Source of the DNA: Prorocentrum cordatum
Taxonomy: Eukaryota > Sar > Dinophyceae > Prorocentrales > Prorocentraceae
DNA: 64,000 bases
Reading direction: 5' to 3'
NCBI GenBank assembly: GCA_963575745.1
Contig: CAUYUJ010009535.1
Span: 308,809 to 372,808 of the forward strand
Position 1 is the stretch's first letter, and each line of letters begins with the position of its first letter. The notes under the pieces are model-generated. The model saw only the letters and a list, made by a program, of their open reading frames with translations, was not told the origin of the DNA and did no database searches. This document shows, piece by piece, positions 55,168 through 64,000 of the stretch. A program made the translations under genes and the position numbers.

Positions 55168-57858
55168 TCATTCCGACTTCGTGCTGAAGAAGTCTGTGAG
55201 CTTCCGCTGCTTCGCCGCCTGGGCCGCCCCCTCGCCCCGGGCGGGCGGCGGCGGGGGCGGGAGGCTGCGCGGGCGCCAGGGAGCCACCGAGGACACCTTG
55301 TCTTCCCACAGTTTCATCAGCCTCATGAGAGGCACCAGCTGGCGACCCACCGTGGGAACCGCCATGGTGTTCCCCAGCGCAACCACGAGAACGCGAGGCG
55401 GCACGACCCCCGCCAAGCCCTCGGGCTTGAACCCCATGACGCGGCACCGTTCCCCCATGGCCATGTAGCGGCCGTGGCCGCTGACCTTGCCGAGGACGGG
55501 CCCCAGCAGCCACGGGTACTCCGTCTTCGTGGCGAAGCACGAAACGGAATCCACGTGGAGGCACTGGCCGAAGACCCGCGTGGGCGAGCGCGTCAAATCG
55601 CACATGACCGCCGTCCCCTCGGGGGCGCACTTGGACTGCCAGAGCGCATTGTAAGCCTTCAAGGCTACACTCGCCAAGGAAAACGGAGGGGGGAGGAGGG
55701 GCTGGAGGAAGGGTGGGAAGGGGCGGGGGACGGAGGAGGGGGAGGAGGAGGAGGAGGACTAACACTCGCTGCAGAAGCGAGGAGGGAGAGGGGGGAGGGG
55801 GGAGTAGGGGGAAGGGACGAGGCAACCGATACCGAACATAAGGTGATCGGCCTCCAAGTTCGAGAAGAGCCTAACACATCCTTGTGTGCGAAAGGCAGAA
55901 CCAACGGACATGAACACGGCATCAGTGGCCGCCGAAGGACGGGGCATGGGGGGGTGAAGAGAGCGTCGCTGCCGAGTAAAGGAAAGGGCACCGCGTCGAT
56001 CCTCAACCCAAACTTCCTCCTCCTCCAAAGCCCACCACTACTCGGAATGACGTTTCGGCGTTTCCTGGACAACGCGAGGCTGGCTGACGAAAACCGCGTT
56101 TTCTCTCGTGGCAGGGGCACGGTAACATGTAGTAACGGTTTCCCCCTGGGGCCTGGACGTTGCCGCGAAGGCCCTGGGCCGCGGGCAACGGATCCTCCCG
56201 GTGACGCTCGTCCAGAAAGTCCGCCAGCTTCACGGGCCCCAGCGGGGCCAAGCTCTTGACGGGGGCTGCGATGTCCACGGCGTCTCGGAGCGGACGCAAC
56301 GCCATGGATCGAATGCCCAAGATGTAGATGCGAGCCCGCTTCGCGGGCAGCCCGTCCGAGGTGCTGGTGACTCCATCCCAAGTGACATGGAAGTCCTGCG
56401 ACAGCTGGGAATGCAAACGGGTCTCGAGGCCGGGGGGGGGGGGAAGGGGGCGCAGCCCTTCGAACACCGAGGCAGATTCCGCTTCGGGGCGTCAGGACCT
56501 ACTCGTCACCACTTGAGGTTAGAGGTTGAAAGAAGGGAGGCGGGGTGGAGCGAGGAAGAGGGGCTGAGAGGAGGAGGAGAAGAAGGAGGAGGAGAAGAAG
56601 GAGGAAGAGCGGAAGGGGTAGAGGGGGAGGACGAGAATGAGGAGGGCAAGGCGATCCTGCTCCTCCTCCTCATCATCATCCCTCCTCTTCCTGCGCTCTG
56701 CCTGCACCTTGGAATGTCCGTCGCGGATCGCGGCCCCTGCGCCAAAGCCCGTTCGGGCTGAGGCTCCACGCTGTGCGAGACATCCCCGAGCCTGGCCCAG
56801 GCACAGGCAGGTAGAGGAGGGATGAGGAAGGGAAGGAGGAGGAAGGGGAGGAGGAGGAGGAGGGTGAGGAGGAATCGCCCTGCCCTCCTCCTCCTCGCCC
56901 TCCTCCTCCTCCACCTCCTCCACCTCCTCCATCCTCCTCTTCTTCTCCCCCCTCCTTGTCCCTTTCCAAATCCTCCTTCTCCTCCTCGTCCTCCTCAGTA
57001 TTCCCCCCCATCCTCGCCCTCCCACTCCTCTCGCCCTCCTCTTCCACCAGTGCCTCCTCCCGCTCTTCTCGTACCTCCTCTTCCCTCCCTCAGCCCCCCC
57101 GGGCCCCCCCCCCCTCGCTCCTCGCCAACAACCCTGTCCTTCCACCCCCGCCCCCATTCGTGGCCCACGCGGTCAGGCATGTGGTTCTTGAACCACGGAA
57201 GGATCTCTGCAAAGAGGGTCGCGGGTTGCTGCTTGTATTTCATGGCGATGCCCTTGACATTCTCAAGGCAGAACCATTTCAAGCGCTTCCCTCCCTGCCA
57301 GCGAAGGAGATCCAACATGCGCAAGCAGACCTGCGGCCAGGAGCCGCAGCCGGGGCAGATGCTGGACGCGGGCGGAGGGCAACGGGACATGAAGGAGGGA
57401 GGAACGAGGATGTGGGTTGGAAGGGGGAATCGAAGGAGGGAGGAAGGGGGGATGAGGGAGGGGGAGGGGAGAGGGTGAACGCGGAGGGGGAGAGGGTGAG
57501 GGAACGAGGACATGAGGGAGGGCGGAGGGGGCTGTCCCTGCGGCTGCTGATACTGCTGGTCTTAGCTCGCAGCGTCCCTCCTCCTCATTTGTATCCGTCG
57601 TCAACTCTCTGTCTGTACTCTTGCACCCTTCCATCCTCATCCCGATCCCTCCTTCCGTCTCAACCTCCACCATCCCCATCGAGAGCAGCTACTCGACGGT
57701 TCGACACGAGCGCGCCTGCGCGCGATCGTCTTCGAACGTCTTGCGGGACCCGAGGAAAGACCAAGGAGGGCAAGGCCATCCGCAAATGAAACCGTCCGTC
57801 TCGTAGAACGTGCCACCCTCGACGGCCGAGCCGTCAGCAGTCACCCTGAGGTTGAGGA
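55168..57858 (-). CDS. Cytosine-5 DNA methyltransferase, four exons, C-terminal PIP box
   Basis: Conserved methyltransferase motifs appear on the minus strand in canonical order. Exon A (57858 or nearby to 57716) has motif IV, GFICGWPCPPWSFLGSRK (PC catalytic pair near 57770). Exon B (57330 to about 57170) has motif VI, WFCLENVKGI (57250-57267). Exon C (about 56465-56153) has the motif VIII-like AKRARIYILGI. Exon D (55656-55168) has VMCDLTRSPTRVFGQCLHVD and motif X, ALGNTMAVPTVGRQLVPLM. Joins A-B (AQ-VCLRM) and C-D (NVQ-AYNALWQ) are in frame at CAG-G type junctions with GC donors; the B-C join is not resolved. The protein ends KQRKLTDFF then STKSE and a stop; QRKLTDFF is a canonical PCNA-interacting box. 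It should methylate cytosines in DNA, perhaps at replication forks. The motif I exon was not found, so the gene is partial at its 5' side. Confidence 0.75.
56540..57120. repeat. GAG and CTC tracts in the methyltransferase intron
   Basis: GAG-rich at 56540-56650 and 56815-56875, CTC-rich at 56650-56700 and 56880-57120. They lie between exons B and C and could pair. Confidence 0.8.
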
Positions 57859-58785
57859 TGCCCCCTGCCGCCCGGGCCCGCGCGCGGCGGCTGGGAGGGG
57901 GGGGGGGGGGGGAGCGGCCGCAGGCAAGAGTGCGCCAGGAAGACAGCGAGGAGAAGGATGGGGAAGGTGGGAGGGCAATGAGACAAGGAGAGCAGAAAGG
58001 GAAAGGTAGGAGAGCGAGAGCCTCCCACATGAATGGGCACTCTTCAAGAGCGGGGTCCGCCACTGAGAGGCAATGAGACAAAGAGGTCCAGCAAGGACTT
58101 GGGGAGGAGAGGAGGATGAGGACTGGAGGAGATGAGGACTCGAGGAGGTGAGAAGGAGGATGGGGAGGAGAAGAGGTAGGATGCGATCCCCCCCATCAAC
58201 TCTCCACATCACATGGCAGCGCAGTTGCTCCCCAGCGGTGCTCGTCCATCCTTCCTCCTGCTGTCATTGCTGCGTGTTTTCGCTGATGCTGCTGCTCCTG
58301 CTGATGCATCCCATGCAGGCCCTCCCGCGTGCAGCTCCTGCTCCCGTTGCTGGCGCCCCCCATCCTCCTCCTCCTGCTTCTCCTGCCCCTTCTGGTCCTG
58401 CTCCTGCTCCATCTTCTCCTGTCCACCATCCTCATCCCCCATCGTCGCTACCCTCCTGACCCCCGTCTCTGCCTCTAACTGCGCCCTGTCACTCTTTTGG
58501 CGCGAATGTGAGCCCATGCACGTCCTAACCAGCTCCACTTTTGCCCCATCGTGAGATCCCCCATTTGTTCAGACCCCGACAGAAACAGCTTCGCTTCCAA
58601 AGCGACGACGCTGCCCAAATTAATTTGCGGCCGCGAGCCCTGCCACTCCACCACGCAGGCGAACGAGAGAGGCAGGCGGGCGCCGCGCACTGGCCACGCA
58701 ACTTCTCACAGTTGTCTTGGCCCCTGCAGGTTGCTGAAACCCCAGAGTTAGAAAAGTATTAGGTGCAGCTGCGTCTTGGCCGTCG
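57859..58785. other. No gene recognised
   Basis: Has a poly-G run at 57897-57913, purine-rich sequence to 58180 and pyrimidine-rich sequence to about 58450. Missing 5' exons of the methyltransferase might be here; the minus frame 58475-58690 has fair composition (NLGSVVALEAKLFLSG) but no clear motif I. Confidence 0.35.
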
Positions 58786-58865
58786 CCCCCTCCCCCTCAT
58801 CCTCCCTCTCTCCTCCTCCTCCTCCCCCTCCTCCTCCTCCTCCTCCTCCTCCTCCTCCTCCTCCC
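58786..58865. repeat. CTC microsatellite
   Basis: About 20 CTC units followed by mixed CCC/CTC sequence to 58930. No gene between 58870 and 59500. Confidence 0.9.
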
Positions 58866-59501
58866 CCCTCATCCCCTCCCCCGCCGCCGTCCTCCCTCTG
58901 GCCCCCCTCCTCCCCGTCGCCCCCATCTCCTCTCCACTCCTCCAGCCCCTCAAGCTGAAACGAAGGGTCCCTCTCAGACCCCCTACCCTGCGACGCGCGG
59001 CAAGATGGCCGGGCAGCAGCTGAACGCGGAGCAGACCGACGACTGCGCGCTGCCTGGCGAGCGGAAAGGCCAGCACCGCCAGAAGTAAAGTGAACAGAGC
59101 GGCGGCGGCGGCGGCGAGGGAGAGGAGAGGCGAGCACGAGAGTAGAAAAGAACAACACAATGAGAGTTTCGAGCCGTGCGAACCGCCAAGAGGATGACGA
59201 CTGGGCCAGGGAGCACGCGAAAGGTTGAATCGCAAATGCGAACGGAGAGGAGCCTGGCAAATGAAGCGACATAGCAGGTGCGTTACTCGAGGTTGATAGA
59301 AGAAGGCCGAGTTGGATTGCCAGATGGGCCACGGGAGAGGATGGAGGGAGGGCCGGGAGAGAGTCCGGGAGGAGAGGGGGCAGCGGCCTCGAGGAGCAGG
59401 ACGGGGGATCGGAGGAAAAGCTAGATCAGATCGGATGGGGGGGGGAGAACTGCTAGCGGTAGCAGCTGCCAACTGCGGCGCCGCGAAGACCACCCACGCG
59501 C

Positions 59502-62500
59502 TCATAGTGACGCCGCCGAGCTGTTCAGCCACTTCCACCACTCCTCGTAGGTCGTGCCGCGGATGCCCTGGTACGCCTCCATCGCCGCGCTGACCGTGCG
59601 CTCGACCTCCTGCAACTCCCCCTCCCACCTTGGGGAGCAACCCCAGCGGACACCTCTCACCAAAGTAGTTCTGAAAATCACGTGCACGAAGCCCGTCGGA
59701 ATAACAGCAAAATCGCCAGTGCCCGTTGCCATCGGAGGAGCCGAGGCGCAGTAAGTCGTGGCCCGACATGCGCTTGAGGCTGTCCACCTGGCTGCCGAGC
59801 CCCCCTTGATTGATGTCAATCTTGATCCCAAGGATCACCTCCTCCCCTTCCAAGATCAACCTGCATTCGCAGATCCCGTACGGCGCAGGCGACACCGAAG
59901 AGTGCAAGCGCGGAATGATAAAGCACTGCGCGCCGTGAAGTACTTTGAAGAGCGATTGCTCCTTGGGCCCAGAAGCAATGAATGCGGTGCGAAAGAGGTT
60001 GCTGACCTCAACCTTCTCCATCGTGCTGATGGTGCGGATCTGAGCGAGCACAGCTGGCTGGACCACTGACCCAAACGCGGGCGAAGCGCCCTGCGAGCCC
60101 CACGTCTCGAGTTTGCTTCGCATCCAGGACTCGCAAGCTTTCCAACCTGATGCAGCCTCCACGTCCTTGCAAAGCTGGGGGGCCGCCACCACCGCCATCC
60201 TGCCGGGGCCCAGCTCCGAGAGGTCCGTCACGATGTTGATGTGCTTGCCACGCGTCTCAGATGCGATGACCTGCATCGCAGGGCCGAGGTTGCTCTCCAA
60301 GTCGACCTCCATCTGCGGCGCATCGTCGAATGCTGACTTGCGCTTCTTGGACTGAGCGCCGCTCTCGGTCCTCTTGGCGCACTGCGCCTTGGCGTCGGAG
60401 ATCAACCGTTTAGTCGCGATGGCATGGCAAGTGGCAAGCCTCTGCGACTCGACCAATTCCCTCAATTGCTCCCGAACCTTTTTCACGCTGCCATCCCAAG
60501 TTGCGTCTTTCACCTCAGCGACCATCTCGTTGCATTGGGTATCTATCCGTTTCGCCTCCGCCGCAGCAGAAGCCTTGACACCTGCAAGCTTATCCATCGT
60601 AGGCTTCCAAGTATCTGTCTCCAACACTTCCCTGGGCACCCTCCCCTCGAGAAACTCCGCCACGGATAAAGCTTCGTTTGCCTGCGGGGTTCAGGCAAAA
60701 CAAACAAACGAGTGACTGGCATGGGTAAGGGATGGAACAGAGGGCAACCAAGTCTGCGCCGCCACCGTCTTTTCAAGATGGAGGCACAATCACAATGGCA
60801 ACCTCGTTTCCGTCACCTTCGATGACACCGTCGCCGACGCCGCCGCCGCCGCGCGCCGCCGCGTGACGCTCCCAGGCCAACCCAGACGATACCAAACCAC
60901 AACACGGTTTAGATCGACAGAGGCCGGGAACCATCGGGGATGGGAGGGCTCTCTGAATTCAGAACGAGGCCCATCAAACGCTTGCACTTTCATTCGGAAG
61001 AACGCAGGCCAGAACGGACATCACGCCGTCAAACCGATGCTCCAATCAATGGGACCCCCCTGGCCAGTCGAAGAGGACTTCCTTTCGATCCGCACCCGAG
61101 GCCAACTCAACAAAACAAAAAAACTGGTGCAATGCCAAACGCGCGAGCGAAACAAGGACCCGCATGCATCTCATTCCGCCGCCCCCCTGCCCCCCCTCAC
61201 TCCGAGAACCCCTCATCCTCCTCCTTCCACCCCTCCTCCATCTTCCGCTCCTCCTCCTTCTCCTGACCCCCACCCGGGCAATTTGTGCAATTTAACCCGC
61301 CTGGGTATCGAGAAGCCCAATTAGCTTATTGCTGTGGGCGTCGATGGCCTTCTCAGCGTTGAAACGCGCCTGGACGATGTTCACGGTCTTGCCGTTGGCG
61401 CTCTCGGCCGCGTGATTCTTGGCATCGATGTCCTCTGCGAGGATCAGCGCTTGGTACCGCTTCTGCGCCTCCCTGACCTCCTGCTCCTTCTGCAACGACT
61501 TGGTGAAGGCTGCGCCGAAGTTTCCAACCTCCTGCTGCGCAATCGCTGCCGAGGAGGGGGACTCGACGATGTTATGGCAATATTCTTCAGGGGGCGCAGC
61601 TCTCGCGGCCGAGCCGTCGTTCGCTAAAGACTGAATGGCTGCGACGCTGCTCGAGCGAGAGTCCTGCAGCGACTGCGTCATGGACTGCATGAAGGCCTGC
61701 AAGGCCGCCTGGGAGCTCGCGTCAGCATCCTTCTGAGCGACGCCCTTGACCCTGCTGGCGGTGACCTGATCAGCGATGATGCCCTGGTACTCGCTGATCA
61801 GCCACTCCTTCGGATGCACAGGGTCGGCCATCACAGTGTACTGGTTGGACATGCAGCGGCGCCCGAACTCAGTCAGTTGGTCTGCCCTCGCGGCGAAGCC
61901 CTCGAGAGCGAGATCTCTCGCGACGAGGGCCCAGGGTTTTCCAGTGAACCCTGCCGCGGGTCTCCTCGCCCTCCTCCTTCTCCGCCACCACCGCAATCTT
62001 CACTAGTTCGCTCACGTCCTCAGGAGCGGCCGACAAAATAAACAGTGCGATCGAGGGGGTGGTTGGTGACTTGCCATCTAGAGAGGGGGTGGGTGGGGGA
62101 CAAGAGGAGCAGGTGGAGGGCGAAGGAGAGAAGAGGGAAACGAGAGGAGGTTTCGGATAAATACCGAGGGAGGGAACACGATGTAGGATTGGGAATAAAT
62201 GGGCGCCAATCCTCTGCCATCCCCCCCGCCCCTACGCCGCCCCCCAGGTGACTTTCCAGCGCGAGTTCCACGAGACCGAGCCCCGGGCCCTGAACAGGCT
62301 TTCAGGATGCAGCTTTGGGGGGGCCCAGGGGAGGGGGCAAGGCGCGGTGGGTTGCTTCACCAAATCCAACCCTCTCTCCACCTTCACTGCCTCCTCTCGC
62401 ATCCTCCTGCCTCCTTCATTTCTCATCCTCCTTCCGCTGTTGCTGCTCAAGAGACTATCATGCGGATTGGTTTATACACGCCCAACCCTGATGCTAGCGC

Positions 62501-63288
62501 AAACTTTTTTGGGCCGTCGGTCCGGGGCTCCGCTGACCCTGCGGGTGGCGCACCACTCTTGCTTCTCGGATTCCGACTTGTCGCTAAACCACTTTTTCAA
62601 GGCCTTGTGCTTTTTCCAGCGGCGAGTTAACGCCTTGTAGTTAGAGTGGCACTTGTCACATATATCCTTCTGCGTCTTATCGTCTTCGTTCTTCTCCCAG
62701 GGGGCCAGGTGCAAGCCGCAGCGCTTGCATTCAAACGCGTCATCACCTCCGATGGTTTCCTCGGCCATGGGGCACGCGAACATATTGCCTGTCTGTGGCG
62801 ATGGCTTGGCCGTGGCGCACGTCGGGGCGCCACCGTCGCTGGCGCTAGAACCCTTGGGAGGCGGGCTCCAGGCAGGCAAGGCCGACATCGGCGCGAGGCC
62901 AAGCGCGGCGAGCGCGCCCACTGCAGCAACAGGGCTGGACGCGGCCTGGAGATAATTTTTTTATTCCGGCCGGTAACGCTCGTTACCCCGGGGGGGGGGG
63001 GGGTCGTGCCCCCCGGGTAACGGTAACGCTTGGGCTGGGCGGGGCATGGCGAAGCAGGGGCGCTCTGCGATCGCCATAGTATGCGCGCGAGCAGCACTCT
63101 CTGCCTGAGAGCACCACAGTGGCTTGCGATTCGAGTACAAGCGCAAAGCCCGCCGCGTGGTCCCGGCACCACGCCCGCGCCCGCGCGCGCGACGACGATG
63201 ATCGACGAGCGACGAGCGACGAGGTCGACGACGACGACGACGACGTTTGCCGCCTGTTTCGGCCTCCGGAGGCCGTTTTCGGGCGCCG

Positions 63289-63343
<55 letters not shown>

Positions 63344-64000
63344 TTCGAGTACAAGCGCAAAGCCCGCAAGCACCAGCATCGCGCATGCGAGCGCCGCAAT
63401 GGCCTGCGAGCGCCCACAGTGCGCCTGCGACCACCACGCCACAGTGCGCATGCCTTCGGGCACCAGCATGTTGGAGGGGAAGACCGAGACCCCCCCCGCG
63501 CACGAGCGCTACCGTTACGGGGGGGGGAGGGGGGGGGGAGAGGCCCGGGTGACGAGCGTTACCCCCCAGAGGATAAAAAAAAAAACAATCTCCTGAGGAA
63601 TGACAGCCTTCGGGGTCTCCGAAGACGGGGCAGCATCCGAAGAGATTGGCGTCGCCGCCCCCGTAATAGCCTCGGTAACATCGGACTTCTCTTGTCCGCC
63701 AGGCGCATCGTCAGTGCTGGCCGGGATCTCATCATCAAACATCGCATTCAATTTCGCCTCCAGGCCATCGGACGCGTCGCCCTCCTGCTCGACATTCTCC
63801 GCTCCGACCTGCTTCGCGCCCTTGCCTTCACCGCCCGTGGGGGCGTCTGCCGCAGGAGTGGCCTGAGGTTCTGCGCCGACGGCGCCGCCTGGAGGGGCTG
63901 CTGGTGAAGGCGACGCGGAGGGCGTTGCACCTGGCTGCGCGGCTGAAGCATCAGGCTGCGCGGCTGCGGCTGGAGCACCCAGCTGCGCCGCTGCAGGTTC
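59502..64000 (-). CDS. Multi-exon gene with Cys4-type cluster, 5' end outside window
   Basis: Four exons read on the minus strand. Exon A (64000-63593) is an Ala/Pro/Gly-rich acidic region ending PKAVIPQ. Exon B (62945 to about 62540) has FECKRCGLHLAPWEK, then DICDKCHSNYKALTRRWKKH, a likely Cys4 zinc site followed by basic helices. Exon C (about 61950 or upstream to 61301) starts near GFTGKPWALVARDLALEGFA and is largely helical (SSQAALQAFMQSMTQSLQDS, FTKSLQKEQEVREAQKRYQA). Exon D (60681-59502) begins ANEALSVAEFLEGRVP, has a KKRK basic patch, then EVILGIKIDINQGGLGSQVD and GHWRFCCYSDG; a single-base change at a C5 run (near 59616-59626) shifts the end into the frame ELQEVERTVSAAMEAYQGIR with the stop at 59502. 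Joins A-B (Q-AASSP) and C-D (DTQ-ANEAL) are in frame. The B-C join is uncertain. The zinc site and basic patch suggest nucleic-acid binding, but I do not recognise the family. Confidence 0.6.
60682..61300 (-). other. Intron (GC-AG)
   Basis: Coding orientation: exon ends GATACCCAG, intron begins GCGGGTT and ends CCCCGCAG, exon resumes GCAAACGAAGC. CAGGC occurs at both junctions. It is 619 bases and contains GC-rich and pyrimidine-rich sequence without open frames of interest. Confidence 0.7.
62946..63592 (-). mobile_element. Intron with terminal inverted repeats (introner-like)
   Basis: Coding orientation: exon ends ATTCCTCAG, intron begins GAGATTG and a T11 run, exon resumes after ATCTCCAG. 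The intron termini are inverted repeats of about 50 bases: a T run, ATCC or ATTCC, and GGTAACGCTCGT with CACCC or TACCC on both sides. Inside are a second inverted pair built on GTAACGGTAACG and ACCGTTAC, a 27-base direct repeat, and a GAC array. Removing it joins VIPQ to AASSPVAAVG in frame. The structure matches introners, DNA-transposon-like elements that create introns. Confidence 0.75.
63127..63367. repeat. 27-bp direct repeats flanking a GAC array
   Basis: Bases 63127-63153 and 63341-63367 are identical (beginning CGATTCGAGTACAAG). Between them lies a (GAC)n array, pure from about 63287 to 63342. The repeats may have arisen by slippage or by nested insertion. Confidence 0.85.

Noticed and set aside
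58759-59500. Continuation of the minus-strand frame of exon D beyond the frameshift
   Set aside because: Composition becomes Pro/Ser/Ala-rich and then poly-Glu, while the other frame gives a plausible ending (EEWWKWLNSSAASL) with a stop at 59502.

Overview
The window looks like nuclear DNA of a dinoflagellate. The support is indirect but consistent. The DNA is GC-rich and gene-poor, full of trinucleotide microsatellites. Introns can be placed by joining interrupted reading frames, and none of the five mapped has a GT donor: they start with GC or GA, end in AG, and repeat AGG at both edges. The protein pieces also fit: retroelement ORFs, WWE and RCC1-like pieces, and a cytosine-5 DNA methyltransferase. 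I see no bacterial or organellar operon, no rRNA and no tRNA. The species cannot be named from the sequence alone.

Layout. 1-6.2 kb is almost all satellite DNA (AATCC-type, CTA, CATAG and GATGTN arrays). 6.4-8.5 kb is a decayed retroelement reverse transcriptase. 8.8-34 kb is mostly non-coding, with small foldback elements (five families, named A to E here), microsatellites, a WWE-domain exon (minus strand, 13.9-14.7 kb), decayed RCC1-like pieces near 21 kb, and two related duplicated segments (20.6-21.5 and 27.3-27.9 kb). 34.5-34.9 kb is an AT-rich island. 36.35-41.6 kb is a nearly intact two-ORF LINE-like retrotransposon on the minus strand. 42.1-44.4 kb is a spliced, frameshifted multicopy-type gene on the plus strand. 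45.8-51.7 kb is a multi-exon plus-strand pseudogene with a Cys/His cluster; one of its introns holds an array of about 25 palindromic 36-bp units. 53-55 kb is GAG, CTC and GA tract DNA. 55.2-57.9 kb is a four-exon minus-strand cytosine-5 DNA methyltransferase ending in a PCNA-binding (PIP) motif. 59.5-64 kb is the 3' part of a minus-strand multi-exon gene with a Cys4-type cluster; its most upstream visible intron has about 50-bp terminal inverted repeats, like an introner.

Most interesting points: (1) the LINE ORF1 and ORF2 lie in one frame, split by a single TGA followed by CGG, and ORF2 has no ATG before its endonuclease fold; (2) ORF2 ends in what reads as a circularly permuted RNase H with all catalytic residues present; (3) an intron whose ends are inverted repeats, plus several foldback families in the same window; (4) the methyltransferase with a C-terminal PIP box; (5) the 36-bp palindrome array and related palindromes in neighbouring introns.
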